DNA from: Brachymonas wangyanguii
GTDB lineage: Bacteria > Pseudomonadota > Gammaproteobacteria > Burkholderiales > Burkholderiaceae_C
Direction of reading: 5' to 3'
NCBI RefSeq assembly: GCF_045055315.1
Contig: NZ_CP173677.1
Coordinates: forward strand, 930,001 to 994,000
DNA: 64,000 nt
Shown: one piece after another, positions 7,714-15,614 of the stretch
How the letters are laid out: every line of letters starts with the position of its first letter
How positions within the stretch are numbered: position 1 is the first letter of the stretch
Notes under the pieces: generated by a model
What the model was told of the DNA's origin: nothing
Database searches by the model: none
Seen by the model: the letters and a program-made list of their open reading frames with translations, nothing else
Made by a program: the position numbers and the translations under genes

Positions 7714-7721
7714 ATCCCACC
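7714..7721 (+). other. ATCCCACC octamer near the left end of the island
   Basis: This is one of six copies of ATCCCACC in the island, all outside the called structural genes except for one touching the integrase start codon. It lies 50 bp inside the left attachment repeat, a position suited to an integrase arm-type or excisionase site. Confidence 0.4.
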
Positions 7722-7796
7722 AATTTCCCAACACTCAAGTTTCACCAGCAATTGCAAGGGGGATCGCAGATTGACACCCCCCCCCATGCCGGGGGC

Positions 7797-7885
7797 ACCT
7801 CGCGGGCGCGTGCGTGACGGCTCACAGGTTGGGGATCAAATTGAGCCCCAGCCAAAACCTCGCGGGCGCGTGCGTGACGGCTCAC
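7797..7885. repeat. 29-bp direct repeat with 60-bp period at the 3' end of the head operon
   Basis: Two identical 29-base copies (7797-7825 and 7857-7885) begin ACCTCGCGGGCGCGTGCG, with starts exactly 60 bp apart. The second copy covers the stop codon of the head-tail adaptor gene. A run of nine C (7777-7785) facing GGGGG lies just outside. The ten bases ACCTCGCGGG also occur in the right half of lambda cosN as I remember it, so a role as a packaging (cos) site is possible but unproven. Confidence 0.7.
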
Positions 7886-8199
7886 CCCACCCGCTTGCAC
7901 AGCAATTCCAGCACCCGCCTCTGACTGGCTCGCTCGATCACCGTCTTGATTTCCAGTGTCTTGCCTCGATGCGTCAGCCGATCAGCAGCCGTCACACCAG
8001 GTTGATAGCGCATGATGACGCGCACGTCAGTGATTGCGGTCACAGCATCAGCGGCAATGATTTCCTTACCCGTCAGCGGCAGCACAGCGGCCCAGAACGT
8101 CCCCACCGTCTCCCAGCCCTCCGTCCAGGCTCCGGATGCGTCCTTGTACTCCCCGAAGCGCTCCAGCGTCACGCGCTGGTCAAGTTCTCCGGCCCTCAT
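7882..8199 (-). CDS. phage head-tail adaptor protein
   Basis: A 105-residue protein of the Phage_H_T_join/head-closure family. It starts MRAGELDQRVTLERF, the classic opening of these proteins, and includes the conserved VIMRYQPGVTAADRLTHRGKTLEI segment. Such proteins cap the portal-connector after packaging and form the docking surface for a tail. In a satellite with no tail genes this is the part that must fit the helper tail. Its ATG overlaps the stop of the upstream connector (ATGA, 8196-8199). The stop lies inside the 29-bp direct repeat. Confidence 0.85.
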   Translation of the reverse strand: MRAGELDQRVTLERFGEYKDASGAWTEGWETVGTFWAAVLPLTGKEIIAADAVTAITDVRVIMRYQPGVTAADRLTHRGKTLEIKTVIERASQRRVLELLCKRVG

Positions 8200-8468
8200 A
8201 GCGCCATCACTCGATAGGGTTGCAGCAGACGCTCGAATGTCCGGTTGCCGTGCAGCGGGCGGTCTGTCTGCCCCTCGCGGTTCTCGTACAGATCACCCAC
8301 ACGCAGCAGGATGGCAGCGCGTACAGGCGCAGGCATGGCGCTGGGTAGCTCGATGCCCAGATAGTCAGCCACAGACGCTTCTGCGGCGTCCATGTAGGCG
8401 TGCAGCAGGCTATCTTCGTCGCTCGTCTCGATGCGCAGGTGCTCCTTGACTTCGATCAGTGTCAGCAT
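8196..8468 (-). CDS. phage head-tail connector protein
   Basis: A 90-residue all-helical protein with the pattern MLTLIEVKEHLRIETSDEDSLLHAYMDAAEASVADYLGI...AILLRVGDLYENREG, typical of HK97 gp6-like (Phage_connect_1) connectors. These form a ring below the portal. It follows TerL after a 140-bp gap and overlaps the adaptor start by 4 bp. Confidence 0.87.
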   Translation of the reverse strand: MLTLIEVKEHLRIETSDEDSLLHAYMDAAEASVADYLGIELPSAMPAPVRAAILLRVGDLYENREGQTDRPLHGNRTFERLLQPYRVMAL

Positions 8469-8608
8469 GTCAGTTCCTCATGAATGGATGAATAGGTGCC
8501 GGTCGCGGGCGTCCGACGCATCCCACCGGCTGACGGGGTTTTCTTCCAGCGCGGCACTGTCCGTCTGATCCGCGTCCGGGATACGCCTTGCGGCACCCCC
8601 CGGCAGGG
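8469..8608. other. gap between terL and the connector, holding an ATCCCACC octamer
   Basis: A 140-bp gap in an otherwise overlapping operon. ATCCCACC is present at 8520-8527. A GTG-initiated Arg-rich minus-strand frame of roughly 40 codons crosses it, but with no usable ribosome-binding site. I see no convincing gene. Confidence 0.4.
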
Positions 8609-10105
8609 TTACACAAAATAGATGCCGGTAAAGGCTTCTTCCTCGGCCATGCTCGTCGCCAGGCCCATCGCCATGGCAAGCGCCTGCATACCGTCGATGC
8701 GGCCTGTCTGACGGCTCTTGTCCAGCTTCCTGTTTCCGGCAGGATCGCGCACGGTCGTTGCGTTTGCCGCGCACATCGTCAATACCGGGTGCATGCCGTG
8801 TGCAATCCGTTCGTTCAGCAGCTCGGCTTCCAAAGCGTCCAGCGCGGGCGACATGCTGGCGTAGCCTTGTCCCCATGGGGTCAAAGGCACATCAGCGCCG
8901 ATCCTGTCCAGTTCCTTTTGCAGCACGTCGATGCGCCAGCGGTCGAATGCGATCCCTTGCATGTTGCAGGTGCTGCATATCTCGGCCAGCTCGCGGGCGA
9001 TTACCTCGTAATCGATCGTTCTGCCGGGTGTCGTATGCAGTTGACCCTCTCTGACCCACACGTCATAGGGTGCACGGTCACGCCTTGCACGCTCTGCCAC
9101 ACCGACTTCAGGCGTCCAGATCACCGGATGGACTTGCCATGCGTCGTTCACCTTGCCCACCAGCACCAGCGCAGTCAGGTCAGTACGTGCAGACAAGTCC
9201 AGGCCAGCAAACACCGGTTCATCACCGAAGGGCAGCGGCGCATCACCACAGCTTGCCCACACCGCCGGACTGACGAATGGGGAATCTGTCGATATGCGCT
9301 GATTCAGCAGCAGATTGCGGGCGCTGTTCTCCATCGATGGCATACGCTGCGCCTGCTCCAGTTGCGCGGCCAGATCGGATTCGCTGCGGAACAGGCCCAG
9401 GGCAGGATTTGCGGCCCTCCAGGCATCACGATCCATCAGGGTGCAATCCTCGGGTGCCTCATAGACGTGGCTGACAATGGCCGGGTCATTGCTGCTTGCA
9501 GCGTCGTCCAGCCAGATGGATAACAGATCAGCATCAGATGCCGCTTGCGTCGATATGGCAATCAGCAGTGGATTTTCGTGCGCACCCTGGCTGGTCGTGA
9601 TCGCGTCGATGAAGTCACTTTGCGGCCCTCGTACCTGCCCCACCTCGTCCAGAATCGCCAGCACCGGGGACAGTCCATGCGCCGTCTTGCCATCAGCAGC
9701 AAGCGCACGGAATTCCACGTTCAGCGGCAGACCGATCAGGCGTTTTCCACTCGGGATGATCTTCACCAGCTTGGACAGCTTCGGTGACTGCATCACCATC
9801 TTGCTTGCCAGGCTGAACACCAGGGCGGCTTGATCGCGTGACATGGCACCACTGACGATCTGACTGTTTTGCTTCGCCTCCGGCCCAATCAAATGGGCCA
9901 GCAGCAGACCAGCAATAAGGCCACTCTTGCCGTTTTTGCGGGCAATCGATAGATAAGCCCTGCGAGTACCTTGCTCGTTGTCATAGACAGCACGGATAAA
10001 CTCCTTCTGGAAATCGGCCAGCACAAGCGGCTTGCCCACATGCGCACCCTCCGGGGTCACACAATGGCGCTCGATGAAGGCAATCACACGCGCGGCGCGG
10101 GTCAT
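8609..10105 (-). CDS. terminase large subunit
   Basis: A 498-residue HK97-type (Terminase_1) packaging motor. The ATPase half has a Walker A variant ARKNGKSG at residues 55-62 and Walker B LAILDEVG with the acidic pair at 153-154. The nuclease half opens at GLDLSARTDL (Asp 303) and continues with a conserved FDRWRID. It pumps DNA into the prohead and cuts it. HNH-associated terminases of this type usually act at cos sites. The start overlaps the terS stop (ATGA, 10102-10105). Full length, no lesions. Confidence 0.94.
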   Translation of the reverse strand: MTRAARVIAFIERHCVTPEGAHVGKPLVLADFQKEFIRAVYDNEQGTRRAYLSIARKNGKSGLIAGLLLAHLIGPEAKQNSQIVSGAMSRDQAALVFSLASKMVMQSPKLSKLVKIIPSGKRLIGLPLNVEFRALAADGKTAHGLSPVLAILDEVGQVRGPQSDFIDAITTSQGAHENPLLIAISTQAASDADLLSIWLDDAASSNDPAIVSHVYEAPEDCTLMDRDAWRAANPALGLFRSESDLAAQLEQAQRMPSMENSARNLLLNQRISTDSPFVSPAVWASCGDAPLPFGDEPVFAGLDLSARTDLTALVLVGKVNDAWQVHPVIWTPEVGVAERARRDRAPYDVWVREGQLHTTPGRTIDYEVIARELAEICSTCNMQGIAFDRWRIDVLQKELDRIGADVPLTPWGQGYASMSPALDALEAELLNERIAHGMHPVLTMCAANATTVRDPAGNRKLDKSRQTGRIDGMQALAMAMGLATSMAEEEAFTGIYFV

Positions 10106-10509
10106 TGCAAACCCATCGGGATCAGATCATCATCCTGCTCGGCACGCGCTTCACGCTCGGCAGTGGCAGCGTTCACCATGTCGGCAGCACGTCCGACTGT
10201 TGCCGTCGGATGCACGGCCACCGAACGGGCCAGCGCCATCGCCAGACGCGTCAGCTTCGCGTGCTCATCAGAACCGACTTCCATCCCTTGAATGGCAAAA
10301 TTGACACGCGCCAGATTCGCGGCCAGCACCAGGTCAGAATCTGTCCAGGTATCACGCGGGCGGCTCGTCACAATGGCCTTCCAGAACGGTTTGCAGGCTT
10401 CGGGCAGGGCTACATACTCGGGCGGCTCGATAGGCGCACTGGCGGCATTCTGGTGCGCTTGCAGGGCTATTTCGCAGGTCGAACTGGTACGCTTAGGTGT
10501 TAACTTCAT
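10102..10509 (-). CDS. terminase small subunit
   Basis: A 135-residue protein directly before and overlapping terL. It has a helical core (PEACKPFWKAIVTSRPRDTWTDSDLVLAANLARVNFAIQ) as seen in small terminases of HNH-type phages. This subunit recognises the satellite's own DNA and so gives packaging specificity. The assignment rests on position, size and this helix pattern; no catalytic motif is expected. Confidence 0.85.
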   Translation of the reverse strand: MKLTPKRTSSTCEIALQAHQNAASAPIEPPEYVALPEACKPFWKAIVTSRPRDTWTDSDLVLAANLARVNFAIQGMEVGSDEHAKLTRLAMALARSVAVHPTATVGRAADMVNAATAEREARAEQDDDLIPMGLQ

Positions 10510-10541
10510 GATTGCCTATTTTTTAAGCAGATTCCATTGGT

Positions 10542-10907
10542 TCAGGGGGTACCGTGCGGTTCGTTCGCCTCGGTTGCTGGCGATTTCTTGAGAATCGCTA
10601 TCATCTGCGCCCATGGGCCACCCAGCGGAATACCACTTTCATCGTATCCAGTCGGCAGCTTGCCGGTCGCAGTCTTGATGCTGTGACACTCGTGCGCCAG
10701 GCCCATCAGGTTGTCCATGCTGTTGTTGGTCGGATCACCGTCCACATGGTCAACATCCGTGCTCGGCGCACCACAGCCACAGCAGCACAGCGGATCACGC
10801 GCCAGGACAGCTTCGCGCAACTTCCTCCACGCCTTGCCGTTCAGCGCCAGCGTGCGGCCTGTCTCCAGTTGGCGTGCTTTGAGCGTCTTGGGTGCAAACA
10901 GTCTCAT
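10542..10907 (-). CDS. HNH endonuclease
   Basis: A 121-residue protein with a beta-beta-alpha HNH core: two zinc-type Cys pairs near CCCGCGA, then DVDHVDGDPTNNSMDNLMGLAHECHSIKT giving His, Asn and His. Phage HNH proteins encoded next to terS/terL are needed with the terminase for cos cleavage. The frame runs further upstream into the portal gene. I chose the ATG at 10905-10907 because it overlaps the portal TGA (ATGA), like the rest of this operon. Confidence 0.9.
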   Translation of the reverse strand: MRLFAPKTLKARQLETGRTLALNGKAWRKLREAVLARDPLCCCGCGAPSTDVDHVDGDPTNNSMDNLMGLAHECHSIKTATGKLPTGYDESGIPLGGPWAQMIAILKKSPATEANEPHGTP

Positions 10908-12061
10908 TTCGGCGGCTCCATCGGCTTGAACCGGTCGGACTTGATCGCGGGCAGGTTCTCCAGCTTGCGAACCTCGGCAATCGTCATCCATCCGGAATTG
11001 ATGGCCTTCTCATAGAAGTTGGCACGGTTGGCGGCATCACCGCGCAACAAGCCTTCTGCACTGAATTCCGGGAAATAGATGCGCCTGCCTGCACTGCTCA
11101 ACAGTTGGCGGCTGATAGCCCCCTCCCATGCGCTCATGTGGCGTTGCAGGGTGTGCGTGACAAACCAGCGGTTCATCTCCACGCTGTTGCTGAAGTTCGC
11201 ATGGGTCAGATCACCGATCAGGACGGGCGGCACCTTGAACACGCGGGCCACCTCCTGCACGCTGAATTGACGCGCTGCAATCCACTCGGCATCTTCCAGC
11301 GTCATGCTCATGTGCTGGAAATTCGTACCGGCCTCCAGAACAGGAACACGGCCAGCATTCGCTGCACCGGCATATTGCGCCTGCCAGGATGCTTTCAGTG
11401 CTTCGCGCTGCTCGGGCTTCAGGACACCGGGGACATTCAACGTACCGGACAAGCGAGTACCGTTGTCGAAACTGGATTGACCGTGCTCCTGTTCGGACAG
11501 CGCCAGCTCGAACACGCCACGCGCTGCGGCAATCGGGGACAAGCCCACCAGCGGATCACCGCCAGCACGATGGCGCAGATGGAACACCTCATCAGGCAAT
11601 AGCTTCTCGCTCCTGCCGTCAAGATTGATGTACTCGTACCCGGCAATCACATCCCCTTGGCGCTTGATGTTCACGCGCTCAGGGGCCAGCGGAAACAGGC
11701 TTCTCACCTGTCCGTCATGCCCTCGGGTGATGCGTGCATAGCCGTTGCCGTGCAGCAGCATGGATGCCGTCAGCCACTCGATGAATTCCTGCGCACTCTG
11801 GTACTCATTCGGCGCGTGATGCAGCACCGCGTACAAGGGATGCGAGTCGGCACGCTCGCGCTCGTCACCGTCGCGCTTGTACAGATGCAGCGGCAGGGAA
11901 CCCACCGCCTCCGAGATCACGGACACAGCCGCATAGCACGCGGCAAGGGACTGCGCAGCATCTACTGTCACGGTACCTGTTCGCTTGGCAAGGAAGTCAG
12001 ACCAGTACGGGTCAAAGCTTCGTTGCTCGATGCCCAGCAGGGACTTGATGCGGTTCATCAT
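10904..12061 (-). CDS. phage portal protein (HK97 type)
   Basis: A 385-residue HK97-family portal. Recognisable segments are the N-terminal VTVDAAQSLAACYAAVSVISEAVGSLPLHLY, the clip and stem region, and VPPVLIGDLTHANFSNSVEMNRWFVTHTL near the C-terminus. It forms the dodecameric ring at one vertex through which DNA enters and leaves and to which TerL and the connectors attach. It overlaps the protease stop (12058-12061) and the HNH start. Confidence 0.94.
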   Translation of the reverse strand: MMNRIKSLLGIEQRSFDPYWSDFLAKRTGTVTVDAAQSLAACYAAVSVISEAVGSLPLHLYKRDGDERERADSHPLYAVLHHAPNEYQSAQEFIEWLTASMLLHGNGYARITRGHDGQVRSLFPLAPERVNIKRQGDVIAGYEYINLDGRSEKLLPDEVFHLRHRAGGDPLVGLSPIAAARGVFELALSEQEHGQSSFDNGTRLSGTLNVPGVLKPEQREALKASWQAQYAGAANAGRVPVLEAGTNFQHMSMTLEDAEWIAARQFSVQEVARVFKVPPVLIGDLTHANFSNSVEMNRWFVTHTLQRHMSAWEGAISRQLLSSAGRRIYFPEFSAEGLLRGDAANRANFYEKAINSGWMTIAEVRKLENLPAIKSDRFKPMEPPK

Positions 12062-12573
12062 TTACACGTCTCCAGCCACATGCGGGCAGGTGTGCGAAGC
12101 TGCTTCATGCGCAGGGCCACCGATGTTTGCGGATAGGCAGGCCAGGACTGCACCACGGACACTTCGTGCAATTCCACCTCGCGCAGCTCGCGGGTGTCGC
12201 CTGTCCATACCTCATCTGCCGGAACGAAACCGAAGGACATGCCACCCAGATCGCCACGCGCTGCCAGGGCAGCAAGATCACGTCCGGCAGTGGTGTCCGG
12301 CAGCGTCAGCGTGAAGGCCAGACCGTGTGAATCTTCCGACAGCGCCAGCGTGCCGGACGATGTGCGACCCAGCACGGTCTTTGGATCATGGTCAGCCAGC
12401 GCCAGAACATCGCGGCCACTCTCCAGCGAACGGATGAAGGCACCGGGTGCAATGCGCTCGATGAAGTCACCCACACGGGTATCAGCGTTGAACACGGCGG
12501 CATAGCCGGTCAACGTGCGGCCACTGGCTTGCAGACCAGTCGCCATTCGGTGTTCGATGTTCGGCGCGGCCAT
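12058..12573 (-). CDS. prohead maturation protease
   Basis: A 171-residue HK97-type (S78/U35) capsid maturation protease. The N-terminal GRTLTGYAAVFNADTRVGDFIERIAPGAF is family-typical. The catalytic His lies in LADHDPKTVLG and the nucleophilic Ser in GGMSFGF, with an acidic residue in LHEVSVV. It removes the capsid delta-domain during head maturation. It starts 3 bp after the capsid stop and overlaps the portal start by 4 bp. Confidence 0.94.
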   Translation of the reverse strand: MAAPNIEHRMATGLQASGRTLTGYAAVFNADTRVGDFIERIAPGAFIRSLESGRDVLALADHDPKTVLGRTSSGTLALSEDSHGLAFTLTLPDTTAGRDLAALAARGDLGGMSFGFVPADEVWTGDTRELREVELHEVSVVQSWPAYPQTSVALRMKQLRTPARMWLETCK

Positions 12574-12576
12574 GGC

Positions 12577-13782
12577 TTACACCACCAGGTCAGAAGCCAG
12601 CACGAAGGCTTCAGGACGGCGCACCACCGCATCAGCCGTCATCAGCGCACGCACCTGCACGGCACCACGGCTGTACGGGCCTTCTGCATACGGGTTCGCC
12701 AAAATCTGCACGGAGTCCCACACGCCAATCAGCAGTTGGCGGAAGTCACCCAGCAGGACTTGCCCGGTCGCACCGCTCAGCTTCATCTGGTTCGTGATCG
12801 CCACCGGCAGGTCAGCCATGCGGCCGCCTTCCATCAGGTAGCTGGAGCCGGCAGAAGCCGCTTTCAGCGTCGTGCGCAGCTTCGTGGCGCTCTGCGGCTC
12901 GGTAATCCAGGCGTTCGGCGTGATGTTCTTCAGCGCCAGCTTTTCCAGCAGCTCCTGCACAGCAGACCAGGACAGGGTCGCCAGCGTGCCGGTCTGGATG
13001 CCGGTCGTCTCCAGGATGCCCAGCGGCTCCTTGATGCCGTCACCCTCCAGCAGTGCCAGGTCAAACGCTTCGGCCATGACTTCGCTCATGTCGTTGCGCA
13101 CCAGCGCTTCGATACTCGGGCTTGACTGTTGCAGCAGTTGACGGCTCAGCTCGGTGAGCGCACCGATGTGGCGCGGCTTCAGACCGATGGTGTCGAACGT
13201 CATGCCGCTTTCGCTCAGGGCATCACCTTCAGCGATCCAAGCGGCAGACATGCCAGTCTTGTGGCGCGGGATCACCACATCACCGCGCAGGCCGGTCAGC
13301 ACCGTGGCACCAAGACCCTGCACCAGACGGCTGTTGCGCAGCGGCCCCACGAACAAATCCTGTCGGAAGTCCTCGGGCACGATGCCTTCAGCGGTCGTCG
13401 TGGTCTGCGCAGCGCGGCTCTCGAATGCGGACAGCGGCAGGTGAACACCACGTTTGCCGGTGCGGCGCTCGACCTCTGCCGAATATTCAGCCGTGGCACC
13501 AGTCAGGGCGCGGCTCTCCACTTGGGCATTGATCGCCTCGATGATGGACACGCCACCGGCCAGCTTCTGTTCGTGCTTGTCAGCACCCAGGGCGCGGCGC
13601 TCGGCATCTTGCAGATACAGGGCGCGTTCCTCTTGCGCCTCCAGCTTCTGCACTTCAGCCTTCAGGGCGTCAAAACGGGCAGTGTCGTCACTGGTCATCT
13701 CGGCCTTGTCGGCCAGGGTACGCATTTCTGCCACCAGGGCAGCGCGGCTTTCGCGCAAATCGTTCAGTTTCATGGGTTTCAT
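12577..13782 (-). CDS. phage major capsid protein (HK97 fold)
   Basis: A 401-residue HK97-fold capsid precursor. The first ~105 residues form a coiled-coil delta/scaffold domain (LRESRAALVAEMRTLADKAEM, DALKAEVQKLEAQEERAL). The capsid body follows from about VHLPLSAFESR, with typical GIVPEDFRQDLFVGPLRNSRLVQGLGA and WIAEGDALSESGMTFDTI. The frame reaches upstream to 13848, but that part lies over the -10/-35 elements, so ATG 13782 or 13773 is preferred. It is the first gene of the head operon, an order (capsid-protease-portal-HNH-TerS-TerL) that differs from canonical HK97-like phages. Confidence 0.92.
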   Translation of the reverse strand: MKPMKLNDLRESRAALVAEMRTLADKAEMTSDDTARFDALKAEVQKLEAQEERALYLQDAERRALGADKHEQKLAGGVSIIEAINAQVESRALTGATAEYSAEVERRTGKRGVHLPLSAFESRAAQTTTTAEGIVPEDFRQDLFVGPLRNSRLVQGLGATVLTGLRGDVVIPRHKTGMSAAWIAEGDALSESGMTFDTIGLKPRHIGALTELSRQLLQQSSPSIEALVRNDMSEVMAEAFDLALLEGDGIKEPLGILETTGIQTGTLATLSWSAVQELLEKLALKNITPNAWITEPQSATKLRTTLKAASAGSSYLMEGGRMADLPVAITNQMKLSGATGQVLLGDFRQLLIGVWDSVQILANPYAEGPYSRGAVQVRALMTADAVVRRPEAFVLASDLVV

Positions 13783-13802
13783 TGCAATGAAAAGTTGAAG
13801 GT

Positions 13803-13846
13803 GCTTAAATTTTAAGCAATCTCTACCATAAACGCAACTCAGTTGC
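13803..13846 (-). promoter_or_regulatory. candidate promoter and operators of the capsid operon
   Basis: On the minus strand TTGCGT (13832-13837), a 17-bp spacer and TAAAAT (13809-13814) form a plausible sigma-70 promoter. Two perfect palindromes overlie it: a 15-mer centred at 13810 (GCTTAAA arms, 13803-13817) covers the -10, and a 13-mer (GCAACT arms, 13834-13846) touches the -35. The predicted start falls about 20 bp ahead of the capsid ATG. The layout suggests tight repression or activation of head genes by a satellite or helper regulator. Confidence 0.6.
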
Positions 13847-13860
13847 AATAGTGCGTCAGA

Positions 13861-13887
13861 CGAAGAAAAGCCCGCACGGGGCGGGCT
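13861..13887 (-). terminator. rho-independent terminator ending the replication operon
   Basis: Read on the minus strand, AGCCCGC, a 5-base loop and GCGGGCT form a 7-bp GC-rich stem followed by TTTCTTC. It lies 7 bp after the stop of the small protein gene and just upstream of the capsid promoter, so it separates early and late transcripts. Confidence 0.8.
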
Positions 13888-13893
13888 ACGGCA

Positions 13894-14211
13894 TCACTTC
13901 GGGTATTGCTGCACGAAGTAGTCAATCCATTCCTGCCGTTTGTCGGGCGGGATGGCGTGGCAGTCGTCGATCATTTGCTGGCGGGCGGCGTAGTCATCGT
14001 TCCAGTAGTCGCAGGCGCGGAGCGCGGCTGTCAGCAGCTCGTCCAGCACCGGGAACGGTTCGTTAGCCGGTTGCTGGCTAATGGCTAATTTGGCTATTCC
14101 GGCTAATTTGGCTAATTCGTCGGCGTTCTGTTTAGCCACATTAGCCACATTAGCCGCTTTAGCCGCGTAGCCAGCATTAGCCAGCACGCTATCAATGTTC
14201 AGTCGGAACAT
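13894..14211 (-). CDS. small satellite protein with repeat-encoded Ala-rich segment
   Basis: A 105-residue protein of unknown function. Residues about 7-40 (LANAGYAAKAANVANVAK, then LAKLAGIAKLA) are a low-complexity 3-residue repeat encoded by the GGCTAA/TTAGCC DNA repeats. The C-terminal part (VLDELLTAALRACDYWNDDYAARQQMIDDC) looks like an ordinary helical domain. It overlaps the DUF3987 stop by 13 bp and is followed by a terminator. Similar short Val/Leu-Ala-Asn repeats occur in proteins beside DUF3987 genes in other phage-like elements. The DNA repeat may matter as much as the protein. Confidence 0.65.
   Translation of the reverse strand: MFRLNIDSVLANAGYAAKAANVANVAKQNADELAKLAGIAKLAISQQPANEPFPVLDELLTAALRACDYWNDDYAARQQMIDDCHAIPPDKRQEWIDYFVQQYPK
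14076..14182. repeat. inverted iteron array (GGCTAA / TTAGCC)
   Basis: GGCTAA occurs at 14076, 14083, 14101 and 14110, with the variant GGCTAT at 14092. After a 16-bp centre the mirror TTAGCC occurs at 14132, 14141, 14150, 14159 and 14177, with the variant GTAGCC at 14168. Spacing is mostly 9 bp. The two arms are inverted relative to each other, giving a large imperfect palindrome just 3' of the primase/DUF3987 genes. In PICIs the origin of replication is an iteron array near the primase-rep gene, so this is the best origin candidate in the island. Confidence 0.6.
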
Positions 14212-15614
14212 GGCCGAACCTCCCATGCAGTACCAGACTTGCGGATGTAGCCACGCTCGGCAAGCTCGTCCAGCAGCGGCATAAGCTGGTCTTTCTTGCG
14301 ATGGCCGATGCTGCGCGGCGACTTCTGCAAGATCGTCGCCTGTTGCACCAGGCTGCCTTGTTCCTGCATCCACTCCAGCAGCGCACGCAGTTGCCCGTGC
14401 TGTTTGTCGGCCTGACTGGATCGTGTCAGGCGTACATGCTCGGTCAGGTAGTAGTTGGCAACCCTGATGCCGCCATCCATTGCGGTCGCGTCAATGCGGC
14501 CAGCGTCGGCACTGTCATACATCGCCAGCACACCGGCAATGCGCAGTGCATGTTCTGCCGTTTTGCTGGCAAATGCGCGTGCTCCCTCTAGCTCCCTGCC
14601 GGGTGCCTGCTCTACCTCTACAGCGTTGTAGAAAGCCGTCCAGGCTCGCATTGCGTCATCAGTCAGATGCAAGTCGCGCGGCTTCAGGGCAAACCCATCG
14701 CCATCCGGCCAGCAGTCTGGCGTGATTCGCAGCAGATCGGTAATCCGGGCGTTGAAGGCCACCACAGCGGGATCGTTGTAGGCGTTGACGTTCTTGAACA
14801 TCCGGGTTCCTGCCAGCGTAGTAGGTTGCGCAATCAGGCACCGGGCCAGCATGCCTTGCCCACTGGCCAGCGGATCGCTCAAGAGCTGTCGCAGCAAGAT
14901 AGGCTGCACCAGCAGGTGCATACTCATGCGGCGGTTCAGCAGCACGATATTGCCGAAGCCACTACGCAGCGCGTCGATGGTCGCACCGTCCCATGCCTTC
15001 AGGTAGAAGGCCAGTCCAGCGGCTTTTCGCTCGTCGCGCATGGAGTGCCCTCCGAGAGCTTCGCCACCTTCGGAGCTGAACACTCCGATATGGGACTGGC
15101 ACATGAGTTGCTTTGTCAGCCCCTCCACAGTGGCATTGCTCGTTGTCAGGCAGGGCATGATCGGGCGCGGCGGGGTTTTGCCTTTCTCCCTGCTCGCCTC
15201 CTCCCATGCCTTCAGTTCCTCCTGAAACTTGCGGGCCTGCTCTTTGCGCAGCTCATCCACGGCGCTACAGGCAATGGCATCTACTGCGCTCTTGCGGTCG
15301 CCAGAGCTGGCAGAAGTCAAAATAAACAGGCTCAGGGGAACACGGGCACCGTAGGGCGCTACCACATTGGCATGCGGTTGCACGGCCAGGGCGGCGGCGG
15401 CGAGTACGCTGCCAGCGGCGATTGCATCAGGCGCTTGAACACCATGCGCAATTGCCCGTGCGGCTGCGCCCATGTTGTGCCCCATCGCATCGAATGGGAA
15501 CGGGTCGGCCTGATTGGCGTCCTGTTCGGGCAGCGGGTTGAGCGTGGGCCAGTCAGACTTGCGTGCAATCGCTGCATCCAGCACGGCCACGGATTTTTCG
15601 AGTACGGCGCTCAT
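14199..15614 (-). CDS. DUF3987 (YfjI-like) replication ATPase
   Basis: A 471-residue protein with the DUF3987 layout: an N-terminal HNMGAAARAIAHGVQAPDAIAAGSVLAAAALAVQ helix pair, a Walker-A-like SASSGDRKSAVD near residue 105, and an ATPase-type SHIGVFSSEGGEALGGHSM region. A winged-helix-like C-terminus (LRALLEWMQEQGSLVQQATILQKSPRSIG) ends it. DUF3987 proteins replace helicase/primase functions in many small phages and satellites. It overlaps the primase stop by 4 bp (15611-15614), so the pair likely forms the replication module. The exact activity is inferred. Confidence 0.85.
   Translation of the reverse strand: MSAVLEKSVAVLDAAIARKSDWPTLNPLPEQDANQADPFPFDAMGHNMGAAARAIAHGVQAPDAIAAGSVLAAAALAVQPHANVVAPYGARVPLSLFILTSASSGDRKSAVDAIACSAVDELRKEQARKFQEELKAWEEASREKGKTPPRPIMPCLTTSNATVEGLTKQLMCQSHIGVFSSEGGEALGGHSMRDERKAAGLAFYLKAWDGATIDALRSGFGNIVLLNRRMSMHLLVQPILLRQLLSDPLASGQGMLARCLIAQPTTLAGTRMFKNVNAYNDPAVVAFNARITDLLRITPDCWPDGDGFALKPRDLHLTDDAMRAWTAFYNAVEVEQAPGRELEGARAFASKTAEHALRIAGVLAMYDSADAGRIDATAMDGGIRVANYYLTEHVRLTRSSQADKQHGQLRALLEWMQEQGSLVQQATILQKSPRSIGHRKKDQLMPLLDELAERGYIRKSGTAWEVRPCSD

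Noticed and set aside
7797..7885. CRISPR array
   Set aside because: Only two repeat units exist, with a 31-bp interval, no further units and no cas genes. No CRISPR array is seen anywhere in the window.
8478..8608. Short Arg-rich coding frame in the terL-connector gap
   Set aside because: It needs a GTG start with a misplaced ribosome-binding site, has no recognisable sequence, and the gap contains a repeat octamer that suggests a site rather than a gene.
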